DNA of 64,000 nt from Penelope pileata (Eukaryota > Chordata > Aves > Galliformes > Cracidae). The notes under the pieces were generated by a model. The model saw only the letters and a program-made list of their open reading frames with translations. It was not told where the DNA came from and did not search any database. Positions 1-13,227 of this stretch are shown here, in pieces. The DNA is taken from NCBI GenBank assembly GCA_013396635.1, contig WBMW01005496.1, positions 64,212 to 128,211 of the forward strand, written 5' to 3'. The position numbers were made by a program, and so were the translations under genes. Positions within the stretch are counted from its first letter, which is position 1. Each line of letters opens with the position of its first letter.

Positions 1-2221
1 CATAAATTTTCATTATATCTTTTCTCCCTCTTTAGCTATCAAGTTACTATCAACCCTTACAAAATGCCTTTTAGTGAGGGAAAAACAAAAACTGTTTTTT
101 CTGTATACAAGTGAAGGTTACGGTTTAACTTGAGCCAATGAATTTTATGGTCAAAATGACTTTCTCCTAAAGATCTAATGTTTGCATACTGGACTTTATA
201 CTTCTGACTGCAGCGCTTGGAACAATTATTACTCTTCTTTTTTCCTGGAAGCACAAGGAACTTTAAGAGACTTTTGAATCAGCAGCCTGAACCAGAAATT
301 GCTTTGTTTCCAAACCGCCAAAATAAGCCCAGTTCAGTAAGCCTGACTGTACTTTCCTGAAGCGGACAAATAGGATTAGGAAGATGTCTGGACAAGAATT
401 TCAGTGGATAACCGTTGTGTTTTTTTTTTTTAATGGGAATAGAGTAATTCCCAAGGGTTAATACAGGCTGTTACTGTGGCCAGCTGACAGAGAAAATACT
501 TTTCCCAGGGGCAAGCCCACCTAACACCTGAAGGGTGATTTAAAGAAAGCAGCACTGGAACAGCCTCTCACTCGGTGAGAAGGGACAGCGGGAGAGCCGC
601 CTCCACCAAGAGCCCCGAGCGAGGCCGCGCGCTGCGCGGGGCTGCAGGGGACAGGGAGCGGAGGCAGCTCCCGGCTGCTGCTCTGCACGAGCCGCCACGT
701 CCCAGCACAGCGGGCCAGGGAGAGCAGGAACTCTCTCCTTTCTAAAGTTCTGCTCTAACAAAGGGCAAAGAGCACCTCTGTTAAAGACAGAAAATGACAG
801 CCCGCGTGGGCTGCTGGTGGGCAGGCAGCACTACGGATTCACCAGCAGGGCCACGACCCCCCCACTCACACTGCCACAGAGCCTTGGGAATTAAGAGGCA
901 AGGGGAGGTGCATGGCACTAATCCTGCTGCCACTGTAATGTTAGTGCGTTGTGTTAGTGTGATTAGAGCTTACTGAAAACAATAGATGCTAATCCGTTAT
1001 TTCAATTAAAAAAATATGTATGTATGTACAAATGCTACAAGCAGAGGCTGGAAGGGCCTCGAGGCTCCGCAGGGCTCCCACCGGCCCGCAGCAGAGGGGT
1101 CACCCGCTGCTGCCAGCGAGCCATCCGATCTCATTCTCCCACAGTAACTCAACTTCTCTAATTTCTCACATCAAACAAATGGAATCTATCCTCTTCAGCT
1201 CTCGGTAATAAAATCCCTCATCTATCCCTCCACAAATTTTGGTTCCCTTCTTATCCTTCATATGCTTTAGAGATTTTAGTGTCCTAATTTTACTAATCTG
1301 ATAGCCAACCACCTCCAAACATCTACCACATCAGACTTTTTGAAGAACCAAAACACTAACTCATAAGACTTTGACATTTCTAGAACATTCTTCAGCTTCA
1401 GCCTACGGCAGGCCTGCTGCTGCTGCAGACTTCCTTCAAGTCAAGCCTCATCAAATCCTTCCATTACAGAGGATAATTTTCCAACAATACAAGAATTACC
1501 TTTGTCACACACACTACTACAAACGGGCAATGTATTTCTGACAACCCATCTGCATCAGAGAGCAGCGCTCCAGAGCAGCTACAGGAGAGCCGTCATCTAC
1601 ATGCAGAAACGTGACAAACGCCTGCTTCTGCGAGGAGCTGTGACGATACCCCTACTAGAGACACTGCAGATAAGCCCCCACACACCAGAATTCAGTCAGC
1701 TATCAAAGCTTATGGTAATTTTGTCTATGTTGCAAACACAGCTGGTAAGAGAAGTGCTGGAAAACACCTGGAAGCAGTGGGCAAATAATGAGAACGCTCT
1801 ATCACCTCATCTAAAAAAAATAAACTGTCAAATATTTGAATTTAAACATCAGTAAAACAGTAAAACTTGGTCAATTTTTAAGTGTAGGATTATCAGCATT
1901 TATTTAAAAAAATCAGAAAAAAATCCAGAAAATTTAAGGTCATACAGCATACCTTAAAATGATCAAAACCTGAGGAATTGCAAAATCTTTCTTTTGTACA
2001 TATTTCATAGCTAAAGGAGTTTCCTACTTATTCTTGGAAATGTCTGGAGCACAAGGACAACGAGCTGAAGACGTCTGGCACTAAAAGAAGGAACGCGTGG
2101 GCAGAGCAGAGCGTTCCCTGTCCCTGGCCACGGCCGGGCGGGAGGCCCCCAGGCCACGCCAACACGCTGTCCGGAGCCACGAGAGTCAGCGTGCCCGGCC
2201 CTGGGCAGGAGGCACTCCACT

Positions 2222-2560
2222 GCTGCATCCAGATCACTGGTAAAAACGTTGGCTAGCTGCCAGTCAGTGGGGACCTCCCCAGACGCCTGAGATCTTTGGT
2301 GAACTGTTGAGAGGGATCCAGCTATATACCCGCTGACTCCCTCAGTACTCTGGGACGGATCCCGTCAGACCCAATGGACCTAAGAACATCCAGCGGCTGC
2401 AGCTGGCTCCTCACAATTCTGGTGTCATCAGACGGACAGGTGCTGCTCCAGCAGTCTCCCATGCTGTGGCCAAAGCCAACATGGGACATCACTGACCAAG
2501 GCCTGGCGGAGAGACTGACGCTGCCAGTGCCTGGCACACACCCAGAGCACACCAATGCCT
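2222..2560 (-). mobile_element. CR1 LINE fragment, antisense, internal part
   Basis: The plus strand reads like the reverse complement of CR1 ORF2. Examples are TCCAGATCACTGGTAAA, then GCCAGTCAGTGGGGACC with TCCCCAG, then CTCCCTCAGTACTCTGGG followed by a GATCCCGTC-AGACCCAATGGAC stretch. These match the avian CR1 reverse-transcriptase region as I remember it, with many substitutions and deletions. It is a dead, 5'-truncated and internally eroded copy. The borders are approximate. Confidence 0.75.
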
Positions 2561-3535
2561 GAGTCTTCAGGAAAAAAAAAAATCTTTTGTGGTTCTGGGT
2601 CCTCTCACACTGCCTTTCTTTTTAATCACACGTTGTCCCCAGTAAATATGACTAAAGCAGAACCTCACTGGCCTGTTTCAGGATGGAATGCTACAACAGG
2701 CGGAGCTGTAGGAATTTCTCTGAACAGCATCACACCAAGCTACAAATTATGCTTAAACTATAATTCAAATCAACTGTAAAACAATTGTATTTGCTATGCC
2801 TGTTATGCTCCTGACATCCTATTTCTTCCTTGCCAGTTTATCCCTCTGGACAACATACTTGTTAATGCACATACGGATCTCAGAATTGCCAGAAGCCTTT
2901 ACCTGTTTTATTGATCCCCCTTGGATTACTCCTACAACAGTAAAGCAGATTTTCCTAGCAAGGAAATCAATATGACTTTAGATTAAGGTTCCCATAAAAA
3001 AATTTAAGAAATTATATATTAATGATTTATTGTCTATTAATTATGAATTAGTAAGTGCAACATTTTTAGCATCTGATTTAGCACACTGTGCCTGGACTCC
3101 ACAGCTCTCAGATTCTCCACTTCAGTGGTGGAAGGGAGAAGCCCTTTAGAAATATATTTCATTCTTTGTGTCTGGCACAAGCTCAATCTACACTTCCACA
3201 GCACATCTATTGCTTGTAGCACCTTACAGTGTCAAGTGTTCAGCACACTGTGGTCTCAAGAGGGAATTCAAAAAGTCAGCAAGAAACGCAGACGCAATTT
3301 CAGTGATACATACAAAAAAGACAGCTCAATGGATAAGCCCTTACCATTGCTAGCATTGACTCCACTGCTGGATAGTCAGATGGATGGTTCTTATCAGCAG
3401 TTTGCGCAGATACACATTTACAGTATCAGAAGGGACTGGGACATTTTCTTGAGTGTTGGGTCCAGACATGAGCACAGGCTACCATTTTGGTTTGCACTGA
3501 GCATTAGGTAAGCAACCACCTTTGGCCATTTTTGT

Positions 3536-3756
3536 ACCCTAAATATCAGGAAGCCCTTCTTTACTGTGTGGGTGATGGAGCATTGCCACAGGGACCCAGA
3601 GAAGCTGTGGAATCTCCCTCCTCAGAGATCTCCCAAAGCCACCTGGATGCAGCCCTGGGCACCCTGCTCTTGGTGTCTGTGCTGGAGCAGGGTTGGGCCA
3701 GAGGGACCCAGAGGTCTCTGCCAGCTTCAACAGTTCTGTGATTCTATGGCTTTGCT
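3536..3756 (+). mobile_element. CR1 LINE 3' end, sense
   Basis: This is a good match to the CR1 3' tail. It includes TTCTTTACTGTGTGGGTGAT, GAGCATTGCCACAGG, AGAAGCTGTGGAATCTCCCT, CACCTGGATGCAGCCCTGGG and the terminal CAACAGTTCTGTGATTCTATGG. CR1 elements end in short ATTCTATG-type repeats rather than poly-A, and that end is seen here. The copy is 5'-truncated, as is usual for CR1, and cannot be active. Confidence 0.92.
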
Positions 3757-6066
3757 CAAGGCACTTCACCCTTTGTTGACTTTGGAAAAATGGCACAGTC
3801 CAGAAGAACCATTCATAAACCAGTCTGTCAAGTGGTTTGAGATTGGATCTTATATATCTTATATACAACCAAACCATTAGGTGCTACCTAGAATAATTCC
3901 TATGAGAGGTGGCACGTAACTGTACTCTTCCAAATTATATTTTAGAAACTGCTCTGTCTCCCAGGAGTCTACACTTTAGTGTCAAAGCAGAGTGCTACAC
4001 ACTTCCTATTGATTCATTTGTAACTGTTCTGGTGTCAAGATGCTGCCAAAGACTTTCTCCTTGTACCATTATGTCTGTGTAATAAAATGCATAAGACAAC
4101 CATTTCTTAAATCTTTTGGATCTTCTGACATACCACTTTATAAACTGTACAAAATGCACACTTGATACAACGTTAATTGCTCATATGTATATGCCAAGTG
4201 AAAGTTTATAGAAAAATTTTAATTATGTTGAATTAATGTTGCAATTGGTTTGCCATTACACAATCATCTTGCTGAGTCATGTTCTGTTTAATTTAATGTA
4301 TGCTACTTATCAACAGAAAATCACTCAGCAGCAGAAAATACGTATTATTCTAACGCTTTTTAAGCTCACACGTGCATGCATATTATCTAGGAAGAATAGG
4401 TAAGGAAGTTTGATTCATTTTCAAATTACACCTATTACATAACCTTGTATGCTCACGTGCAACAACATTCATTGGCAATGGTACAGCATTTGTAGGATGA
4501 AAGAGCTGTGTCAGGATTCTAAACCTGTACTCTTAGCACCTGTTGTGCAATTCACTCAGTATGCATCGACTGTGGTTAGTGGCACTATTTGTTAGGAGCA
4601 GACAGCTTTGAAACTCACAGATAGAAATGTAGCAGTCTTAATCTACCAGTAATAAAGAAAGCGTTCTCTGCAAGTTCAATTCTGCAAATTGTGAGGCAGT
4701 TAGTAAGTTAGGAAAAACTTACAGTGCTTTTTGTCAACACAGGGTGTAAAAGAATTCTGCTGGATCATGACTGATAGAGGTGTTCTCAGACAGACACGTT
4801 CTCAGGAATATTATTGCACTACTAGTGAATCCAAAACCACAGACATTTCAAAAACAAGCTGCCTATGAACATGGATGACAACTAAGGCAACAGCAGTGTG
4901 AGAGAACAGGGTCTAGTCCTCATCCTATGCATATCATACGAAGCTGCATGTTCTGAACCACTGACTTGAAATTCAGTTCAACTACACTTTAAGCTTGTTG
5001 GTTAAATGATTGCAATGTATGAAGGATTCTGAGAAGGAAGTTATTAGCTACACTGTGCTATAATGCCAAACTCATATTTTCCAACAGATGAAGGACTAAT
5101 CACCACATACAGAACGAGAGCTGTGCTGCACCTGTATGAGAGGCATTCAGACTCTGACACACAGGCTGCTTGCTTACTTACTGCTGCTTGATTTACAAAA
5201 TAAAGGCTTTTGGTTTAGAAGATACATGCCTATCCCCAAGGTCACTAAAAAGACACTACAGCATCTCTGGGAATTAAAGTGGAAAAGCCAAGAGATTAAA
5301 CTGGTTTTCAACCTGGATATTATTTCTGACCCCATGCTACCTGGAGCAGAGCTTTGGCAGCGAAGTCAAGGTAATCTCAACTCATGATGAAAAAGACTTA
5401 CTGTATTCTCTTTGGCTTTATACAAATCTTCCAGTCACCCTTCCATGCTCAGACGTTACTGTCACAACGGTTTACACAAATGCCTTCTTGTATTTTTGCA
5501 GTGTGGAATTCTATCACAGAAATTTAGGAAATTTCTCTCTCTCATTTTTCCTCAATTACAGTAAAAAACTATGAAATTCACTGTGAGACAAAATCATACC
5601 ATAGAAGGCACAAACATACAACAGAAATGTGGCGTCTGATGCTGAAGCTCAAAGAGATTTCAGACATGCCTACCAAAGGAAGCCACTCCTCCACGCACTG
5701 CGAAGACACTAGGTCTCAGGTGGGTACCCATGTTTTCCCCTTTCTATACGCAGGACCCTGAACAGCTAGGATGGACCCTCCACGCCATCTGCATTTTCAG
5801 CTCCCTCCGCATGTAATAATCACCTTACACACCACCACTTAGAAAAAACGCTGCCTGTCAGCTGTGTTTTTCTGAATTTCCTCAGATTCTCAGCACAGTA
5901 AGTTTTATTTACCTGTGGGATGTTCTTGTTGAAAGTATTCTCAGCCAACCTTGATGTCAACATTAAGATCAGTTCATTACGTCACTTTTAGCTTCTCTAC
6001 AGGAAAAAAATGTTTGAGAAATAAAAACCGGATGGGTGTGCAACAGAAGTAAAATGGAAGTCCTAC

Positions 6067-6151
6067 CTCTACCACTGCTTTGGCATCCAGTCTAAAGTTG
6101 AAATCTCCGAAGACGAAATATGAAACTTTCTCAAACCGCTGGTCTATAATT
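6067..6151 (-). CDS. INPP5A: INPP5A internal exon with the GDFNFR catalytic motif (about residues 216-244; exon 8)
   Basis: This 85-base minus-strand exon completes Arg (AG|A) and encodes IIDQRFEKVSYFV, then FGDFNFRLDAKAVVE. The acceptor is TTTTTTCCAG and the donor GTAGGA. It contains the first signature motif of inositol polyphosphate 5-phosphatases, here VFGDFNFRLD. In the general family the motif is WxGDxNFR-like; the type I enzyme is known to lack the Trp, so its absence is normal. The Asp and Asn are catalytic or metal-site residues in the EEP superfamily. The second signature motif (PAWCDRIL type) would be encoded by exons before position 1, and I found no sign of the following exon in 1-6066. 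Human has LDSKSVVE in my memory; here it is LDAKAVVE. Confidence 0.97.
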
Positions 6152-9100
6152 CTGGAAAAAACCAACAAACAGAAATGTCATTCAGCTTTATGTGTATATG
6201 AACGTGCACAAACACACACATCTTATCTTCTAACACGATCTCACGAATAATTGGAATGATCGAAACATATTGGAACAATCTTCTTAATATATTAACCATG
6301 TTTTTGGACTGATCGTCCTTGCTCAGGCAATTCTGTCTCCAGCCCCAGTAAAATAATGCATTTGATTTCCCTTGTCTGGCTGAAAGAGCCATGTGGAGGA
6401 AAGCAAGTTGGCAGCAGTTAGTACAAACAGTACAGAACCAGCACATGGTCACCAGAGGAACCTCGAGGGCATCTCAGAGGTACTCCACAGCTTTGAAAAG
6501 TTAACTGTGCGTGCTTTGGACTTGGCAACTAAGAACCAGGAACCTCAGTTTAGCGGCAAGTTCAGCCTACAGCTACCTTCAGTTCTGTGCTGTGCGCTTA
6601 CAGATTTGTAGGGCTGTGACCATGATGTTTACCAGTGTTTGTCAGCACTCTAAGGACTGTATGAAAAGCAGCGGGGTAGTGCTAAACATTGTTTATCACA
6701 GCCGATACTGACTGAACAACAAGGTTTCTCCTGGCTTTGTTAGGGTTCTCTGAAACACAGTTCTCTTCTATGTTGAAAGCAGAATTTTTCTGAGATCATA
6801 GCTAACACCTAACTGGTGATCTTTCCAGATGCAGAATAAAGGTTAACTCCTTTCTGAGCAAGCCTTTGCTCCGTAGTAAATAAGGAGGTAAGGCATTACT
6901 GTTAATCTTGCAACTCTTGTGTTATTAAAAGTTGTTATTGCATTGCTAGTTTATCCATCATTAAGAATTGCTTGGTACTCTTAACGTGATGCAATTTTAC
7001 ATGGTTCCAGAGATCTTGACATTCAGAAATCTACCGAGACAAGCTCGATTTCAAAATGTGAATCAATACAATTAATTTCCTATCAGTAGCTGAGGAAAGT
7101 AGGAAATAACTGAAACGTACTGTTACAGTGACAAATAAAATACACAAAGCCCACCAAATAAATAGATGACACTAGATGCACGATATGTAAGAGAGATAAG
7201 GAACAAATGTATGCAACACATTGTGTAATTCCCTGGAATGTACACACACGTGAGCACTCCAAGGGCAGGAGGAAGGGCCCATGCGGACAGGTGAACGATG
7301 GCAGAGCAAGGTGTGCTAGCGGGGCCTCCTGGCACAGCACGGGGACGTTCATTTTAAATGGCTTCAAACATTTTAACCTATTACATTCATTTAGACATTT
7401 CAAAGCCATAAAGAAAGATCCAACATTAGATTCACAGTGAGATACTACTTCTCCTCTTATAAAAATCCTCACATTTTTAGTCCACAATAATCTATTTCAT
7501 AAGGAATACTATTTTGTTGAAAAATTAACGTGCATTGGAACTAAGGTAGTGATCATCTGAAGCAAAAACTCGCGCATAGACCTTTCTGGCATTAAAATCT
7601 CCAAATCCTCCATTCGGCTGACAAATTATTGCAGGTACTGTTAATAAATACTGTCTACTGCCAACTCCTAGCAAGCATCAAGAAAAACCTGTCACTCTTG
7701 ACCTGTACATAACATTATTTTGATTAGTGCCCTCAAGGCACATTAAGGGAAACGAGAGCTTAAAATCTAAACCATTTACATTAGCACAGCTTGCTAACAC
7801 TATCATTGCTAGATCTGATATGCAACTTCCACGTAAGAAAAACTGAGTTTGCTTTGCCAACTTTCCTGATTCATATCTTAGTGCTGGCTTTGCTCATTGC
7901 CATTTATTGCTGACAAAAAATGAGAGATACTGCAGGAACGACCTCAAGGTCTAGAGAAGGCCTCTTAAAACAAAATGATATTATAAGGACGATGTCTGTG
8001 ACTGTATTATGCAAAGATGCATTTTCCAAATAAGCAGTCTGTTCCAAAAATAGTCAGTTAGAATGTTTCCTAGCCAAATTAACTCGGAAAATCTCAAACA
8101 GCTACTGATGAACACGACAGCTGATCAGTCTGCTTCTGATCAATTAATTAAAATTCAGTCATAGTCTTGCACATTACCTGATTTAAACATGATTTGCATA
8201 CAAATCAATGCCAGCATTAAAATGGATAATTTTAACCAGTTGCTCCCCTTGTAGTTTCTCTTGTCAGATATTTTAGAAAAACTGTCTCATGATGGATTGA
8301 AGTAAAATAGCCCAAATGTTACTTCTCAAGAACGATGCTTTAAGCGGCTTCTAACATATCTCCTCTTCGCAAGACATGAAACTTTGGCATAGAATAAAAT
8401 TAACAACAGTGGAGCAAGGCACAGACACACAGCTGTACTTATTAAACGTTCTCAGATATCTCACAATAAAATATGTCTTAAATGACTCAACTAAATATAT
8501 ATGCCTCTAACACACTATCCTGGCCACTGGGACTTATCATTAGTTTAAGAGTTCCCGAATTTTAGAATTGTTCCGTTGGTGTGGTACTGATAGCTCTGCT
8601 TTGAAATACTTAGTGGTGCCTGTAATTCCACCCAATCAATGGCACAAGAACTGATCTTCTCAATTACGCTTTTACAATCAGACTCCAAGTTAGCAAAGGA
8701 GACAGCAATAAAGAAAAGTACAGCAATATTTCCTCCCTCTGTAACAGTGCAGGAATAACATCTGGCATTAGGGGGACTTGGACAGAAGCTGCCCTGCACT
8801 GTAAAGCACTGAGAGCCCCACCACGACCGAGGGCACACAATGAAGGTGTTAGGACTGAAGCAACAGCTGAACAAAACGCTCCACTCCTTGTTTCTGCCTT
8901 CTAAGCCACAGACATATAGTTATGAAGTGTACAAGTAAATAAGAACTCAGCAGACCATTTCTGTTCTTTTAACAAGGAGTGCTCATAAATGAAGTTGGAA
9001 GGCTTCAAAATCTGTGCTGTTTTAGTTTGCTGTTTGTTGCTATAACAATACCCTTGCTTTAACCGTGAATCAAATAATCCTTTAAAAATGTTGCCACGAA

Positions 9101-11136
9101 TCAGTCAAATGGAGTGATAAATCTGAATCATATAAAAAGAAAGCAGCCAACCTATGCCACCAGCACTAATTTAATGTTTTTAGTGGGAGGACCTAGTGGT
9201 ATTTCTTTTAACTCGTACTTGCTGACTACCAGATTATCCAGAAGGGCTTCAACATACTTCAAGGATCTATATATTCCTGTACAACTCTTCTAAATGCCTT
9301 GCCACAGAATAGGTAGCTCTTAGGTAAAAATGTCATGATTTGAGAGAAGACACAAGTATTTAACTTCCAGAAGTCTGTATGGAAAAGCAAAGGAGATTGT
9401 CAGTGCCCCAACAAACTGCGCTGCTTGCTGTGACCATACAGGGCCATCAAGAGATTATAGGCAATAGCTTTTTAGACACGACAGAACAGTACAAAAACAT
9501 AACGTCCAAGCAACTGTAACTTTCAAGTAAGGCCTACAGTGAAAGTCCCATGCTTAGAGGTTTTGGTGTGTCAGATCCATGGTTCACACTTTTTAAGCGT
9601 TGAACTTCATTGGCAGGGTACAAATTCATTTTAAATTACGACAGCAGCTTGTTTGCTGAAAAACAAATGTTTAATTCTTATTTTGGTCTAACAATGGAAG
9701 GTAGTCTCACAGTGGCTATCAGCAGCTGCATTACAAAGCTAGGAAAGAAGTTACTTGGTCTACCCTGGAAATGCACTCGCTCTGCTGTCAGCAGGACTTT
9801 CAGGATAGCAGGACCCGCTACGGATCAGAGCTTCTTAGCTTGGCAGTCCCCTAACACATTCTCCCAAAGACCTCTGACAAAAACTGTCTACTATTCTGGA
9901 TGAATCATGAGAATTATGAGACAATGCTGAAACCCTCCAAGCTATGAAGCTGAACAGCTTTAGCTTGAGCTAAATTGGCCTGCCCGCAATGACCGTATCA
10001 CCCCGCTCAGAGCACGGACCTACGCAACTGCAAAACCTAAAGAGAAATTTAAAAAAAGCCACAGACTAAGCAAATGCTCAGGACTTGGTCTTAGAATCCA
10101 GGATGTGTCAAATAACTTCTTTGAAAGGATGGACCTCCAAGTCTGCGTGGTAGTATCTGCCAAAAGGATTGTGAAGGCTAAGTTTTTTCAAAGCCCTCGA
10201 GGAGATCTGGATGCCATATTCCTATCAAGACTGAAATGAGTAAAAAGTAGAGGTTCTTCTTCCTGATACTGCTGGAGGGCTAGTTGTAGTTATTAATTTT
10301 AGTCTCTATATGCAGCATCAAAAAGGGCAGGCTAGTCTGATCTTAAAATTAACAATTCTACGTTACTGGAATCATTGAAATCCTTTCAGAACTTATTTTT
10401 CCCATTCTAAAGTACTCAGTCTTTACAATTAAGGGCACTTTACAAAATGAACCCTCTAAAATATGGTGTACTGCATGTAATTTTTCAAACACTGACGTTC
10501 AGCCAGAAACTAACAGGGCAAGCAGAAACGGTGCCGACCTCCACTTCTTTCATACTTACCCCCCTCTCATACCGCCACTAGAAAGGAGAAGACAAGGGAG
10601 CATCTAAATATCAGCAATGGAACAGAGCAGCTGAGCATGATTCAGTGTGACAAGAGGCACTGTGATTTGGCTAAACCATTTCTCAGGGCACTTTGTAAGG
10701 AGGATCAGCAGCATTATTCCTTTAATAGCCATGTCTAATGCAATAGCCAGCTGGGTTTTGTCCCCGACCAAGGTATCAGCATCAGGTCAGAAGGTAACAT
10801 TCTGTTTACACGATTATTTCCTAAAGCACTTATCTTCCCCTCGGTGTGAAAGTTGACTTTTCTGTTTGTAAGGGGGGCCTAAAGAATTGAGGGAATGGGA
10901 AAAATTAGCTACACTGAGCTGGAGCTGAATGGCATTAAGTGGGAGGTCTGAGAAAGGCTGGGGCGCGCTCAGCAGGACACCTTATTAGCCGCGTCATCGC
11001 AGTTCATTCAGGCAAGCCATACCAGTGTCACCAACGTTCCCACACAAAGACAAAGTTCTTCACACAGTCTATAAACACGCTTCCCTGGCCAATTCATCCT
11101 GACTTGACACTGCTGAAAAGAGGGGCTTGAGGGTTC

Positions 11137-11157
11137 TTTTTTTTTTTTTTTTTTTTT
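11137..11157 (+). repeat. Poly-T run
   Basis: This is a run of 21 T followed by an A-rich (AACA)-like stretch, ACAACAATAACATAACAAAA. The shape resembles an antisense poly-A retrocopy tail, but no retrocopy body is recognisable on either side. Confidence 0.9.
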
Positions 11158-12599
11158 AAACACAACAATAACATAACAAAACAAAACAAAAAGTCGTAGC
11201 TCTGCCAAGCAGGCTGAATGGAAGAGAAGGAGGGACACTGTCACCTTGCTTGGGAAGGAACAACGCGAAGGTCAAGCCATATTTTAATCAATGAGCACAT
11301 TTTTATAATAACTAAATGCGTTTAAGCTACAAAATAGCACGTATGAGAGCTTCCGTATTTCTCACACAACTTCTGAGGCAAGAAATGATCTTTCCACAGC
11401 CTCTACATTTTGGTGCATTATCCATGCAGAGTAACTAAAGATACAAAAGCTGCTTTTACAGATAAAATGTGACCACCTATATAACAAGCCCTTTTGTACA
11501 CAATGGACAATGAAAGCCCCAAGCAGCTACGCAGAGAACAGAGGACGGCTCAGCCGAGGTGCAGCAATCATTTCTCAGAGCTGCTCATCTTGGTTACCGT
11601 GAAACTGAGCGCAGCTCTGGACCTAAGGCTGCTTTGATCCAAATCCAGTAAAATCGACACCAACGTATCTATGTCTTCGCCTGAGAGGGTGAAGCCTCTC
11701 CAGGCCCCGTCTGACGGCGCGGTGCCCAGGGACCATCAGGCACGGCCGGGCTGCCCAGGCCGTCCCAGGCCCAGGGAGCACAGGGGGCTGCAGAGGGGCC
11801 TGTGCCTGGCTAAGGGCATGTGCAACTCGTGTTTGCTTGGCGAGGTTCTTACCCCAGAGAGGAGTATCTGGAAAGGGTAAAATAAAAGCAGAAAGTGACC
11901 TGACCATCCCATCAGTGGGAGCTAAGGGCTGGTATGAAAACACCAGAACTCTGGATAAGGTTAAGTGCACTTTCTTTTCCGTAGATCTGCAATACCTGAG
12001 GTATTAACAACTCCTGCAGTGACTTCTGGTGGAAAGGCCAGGAACAACGACAGAGAAACCTGTCTTCTACACCCATGGCTGTTAGGTCACTGAAGATCGA
12101 GACACTGGGAATGCTAGGTTCTGGCTTACACTAAAACAGACACAGGACTGCAGTGTGGCCTGCAAGATTTCTGTCATTCCTGTCCACATTACTTTTTCCA
12201 ATATAAGTTTCAGTCAAAAAAATCAGCTCGCACACCTACACCTCGAGAAGCGGCCTGTGGGGATCCTCAGTAAGCGATCAGGGGCTTTATGGGGGACCTG
12301 GTCCCTGTGAGCGCTCCACCTGCAGCACTTTGCGTTCCCAGGCGCACGGTGCGAGACAAGTCCCAGAGAACACCATCCGCTCCCGAACAGAGGCCACCTG
12401 GCGACCGTCTCAGTGTGTCTCCAAAGACGCAATGTAAGTGCCTTCATTGGCATGCCTAGAGTGTAGCAGCACTGTCATTAGAAAGATAAACTTTATCATA
12501 TTTTTGTGCCCTGTTCTTTCTGATATAATAGCTCAAACCTATTAATAACACCAAAACATCTCAAAAGGTCAAGCGGCATACAGCAAGATGAAAGGGAAT

Positions 12600-12800
12600 T
12601 GTCAAAAAGCTTAGGCAATCATCTTAGCACTCAAGGCATTTGCCAGGGTTGTTTAACTAATATGTGATGTTCACTTTTAATTTCAATATAGTGCCATTTG
12701 GGCAAAAATGTTGTATTTTTTAATTAATTACAATGTCAGCAGCTATTAAGATTAAAAGAAAGACCACATCAATAATAAATACTTAATCCAAAGAAAGGAT
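12600..12800. promoter_or_regulatory. Candidate conserved non-coding block
   Basis: AT-rich, repeat-free sequence with a TAATTAATTA homeodomain-type core at 12721-12730 and AATATAGTGCCATTTGGGCA nearby. The call is by appearance only. Confidence 0.22.
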
Positions 12801-13064
12801 TACAAGAAGAGCAATAAAAATCAATTTTTAGAGCTGGAAAATTGTGACTTTTTCCTCACTTGACTGGTATTTTCATTATATTGATAAAACCATGATCTTA
12901 CCTGACACTGACATTCGCCTAATGAAATAGCAGCCATGTATAATGATGTAAGTACTTGTCAATTTCACTACAGGATACAATACTATGGCACAGGCGTTAC
13001 GTTACAAAGAAATTTTCTTGCTCTTCATCTGATGTAAAAGAAAGCAAAAAGAAGAAAACAGAAC

Positions 13065-13227
13065 CTGCATTTCTTTTTGAATTTTCCTTAACTCTGTCAT
13101 GGAAGATTTAAATTCTTCCACATAGCCTCTAAATCTCCTTGATGCTGGTAGCACTTGGTCATCAGCAGATAACGGCCTTGTCTTAATTCGCGTTAAGATG
13201 GACACATAGCAATTATTCTTCACTGTT
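13065..13227 (-). other. Exon-like open block behind a good splice acceptor (unassigned)
   Basis: On the minus strand CATGCCTTGCAG is followed by 163 bases open in the frame that INPP5A would supply here (AG|A). The peptide includes TVKNNCYVSILTRIKTRP, LSADDQVLPASRRFRGY and VEEFKSSMTELRKIQKEMQ, charged and protein-like in composition. The possible donor, CAG|GTTCTG, is weak. If spliced on to 6151 it would shift the frame; if read through, it stops near 13002. I cannot assign it to a family. Confidence 0.22.

Larger units (their letters stand above)
1..6066 (-). other. INPP5A: INPP5A intron 8, partial
   Basis: This is intronic sequence downstream of the GDFNFR exon. It contains a degenerate antisense CR1 (2222-2560), a sense CR1 tail (3536-3756), a small GC-rich patch at about 580-720, and otherwise AT-rich unique-looking sequence. 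A 117-codon plus-strand open frame at 1502-1855 has no ATG at its start and no recognisable similarity. I see no other supported feature. Confidence 0.85.

Noticed and set aside
1502..1855. 117-codon plus-strand frame in AT-rich sequence
   Set aside because: It begins at a TTG rather than an ATG, shows no recognisable domain and has no acceptor or donor pattern I could tie to a gene.
8545..8874. 109-codon minus-strand frame
   Set aside because: No domain, no convincing splice borders; the INPP5A frame across this intron is complete without it.
11137..11200. Poly-T with adjoining AACA-rich stretch as an antisense retrocopy tail
   Set aside because: No gene body or target-site duplication could be recognised next to it.
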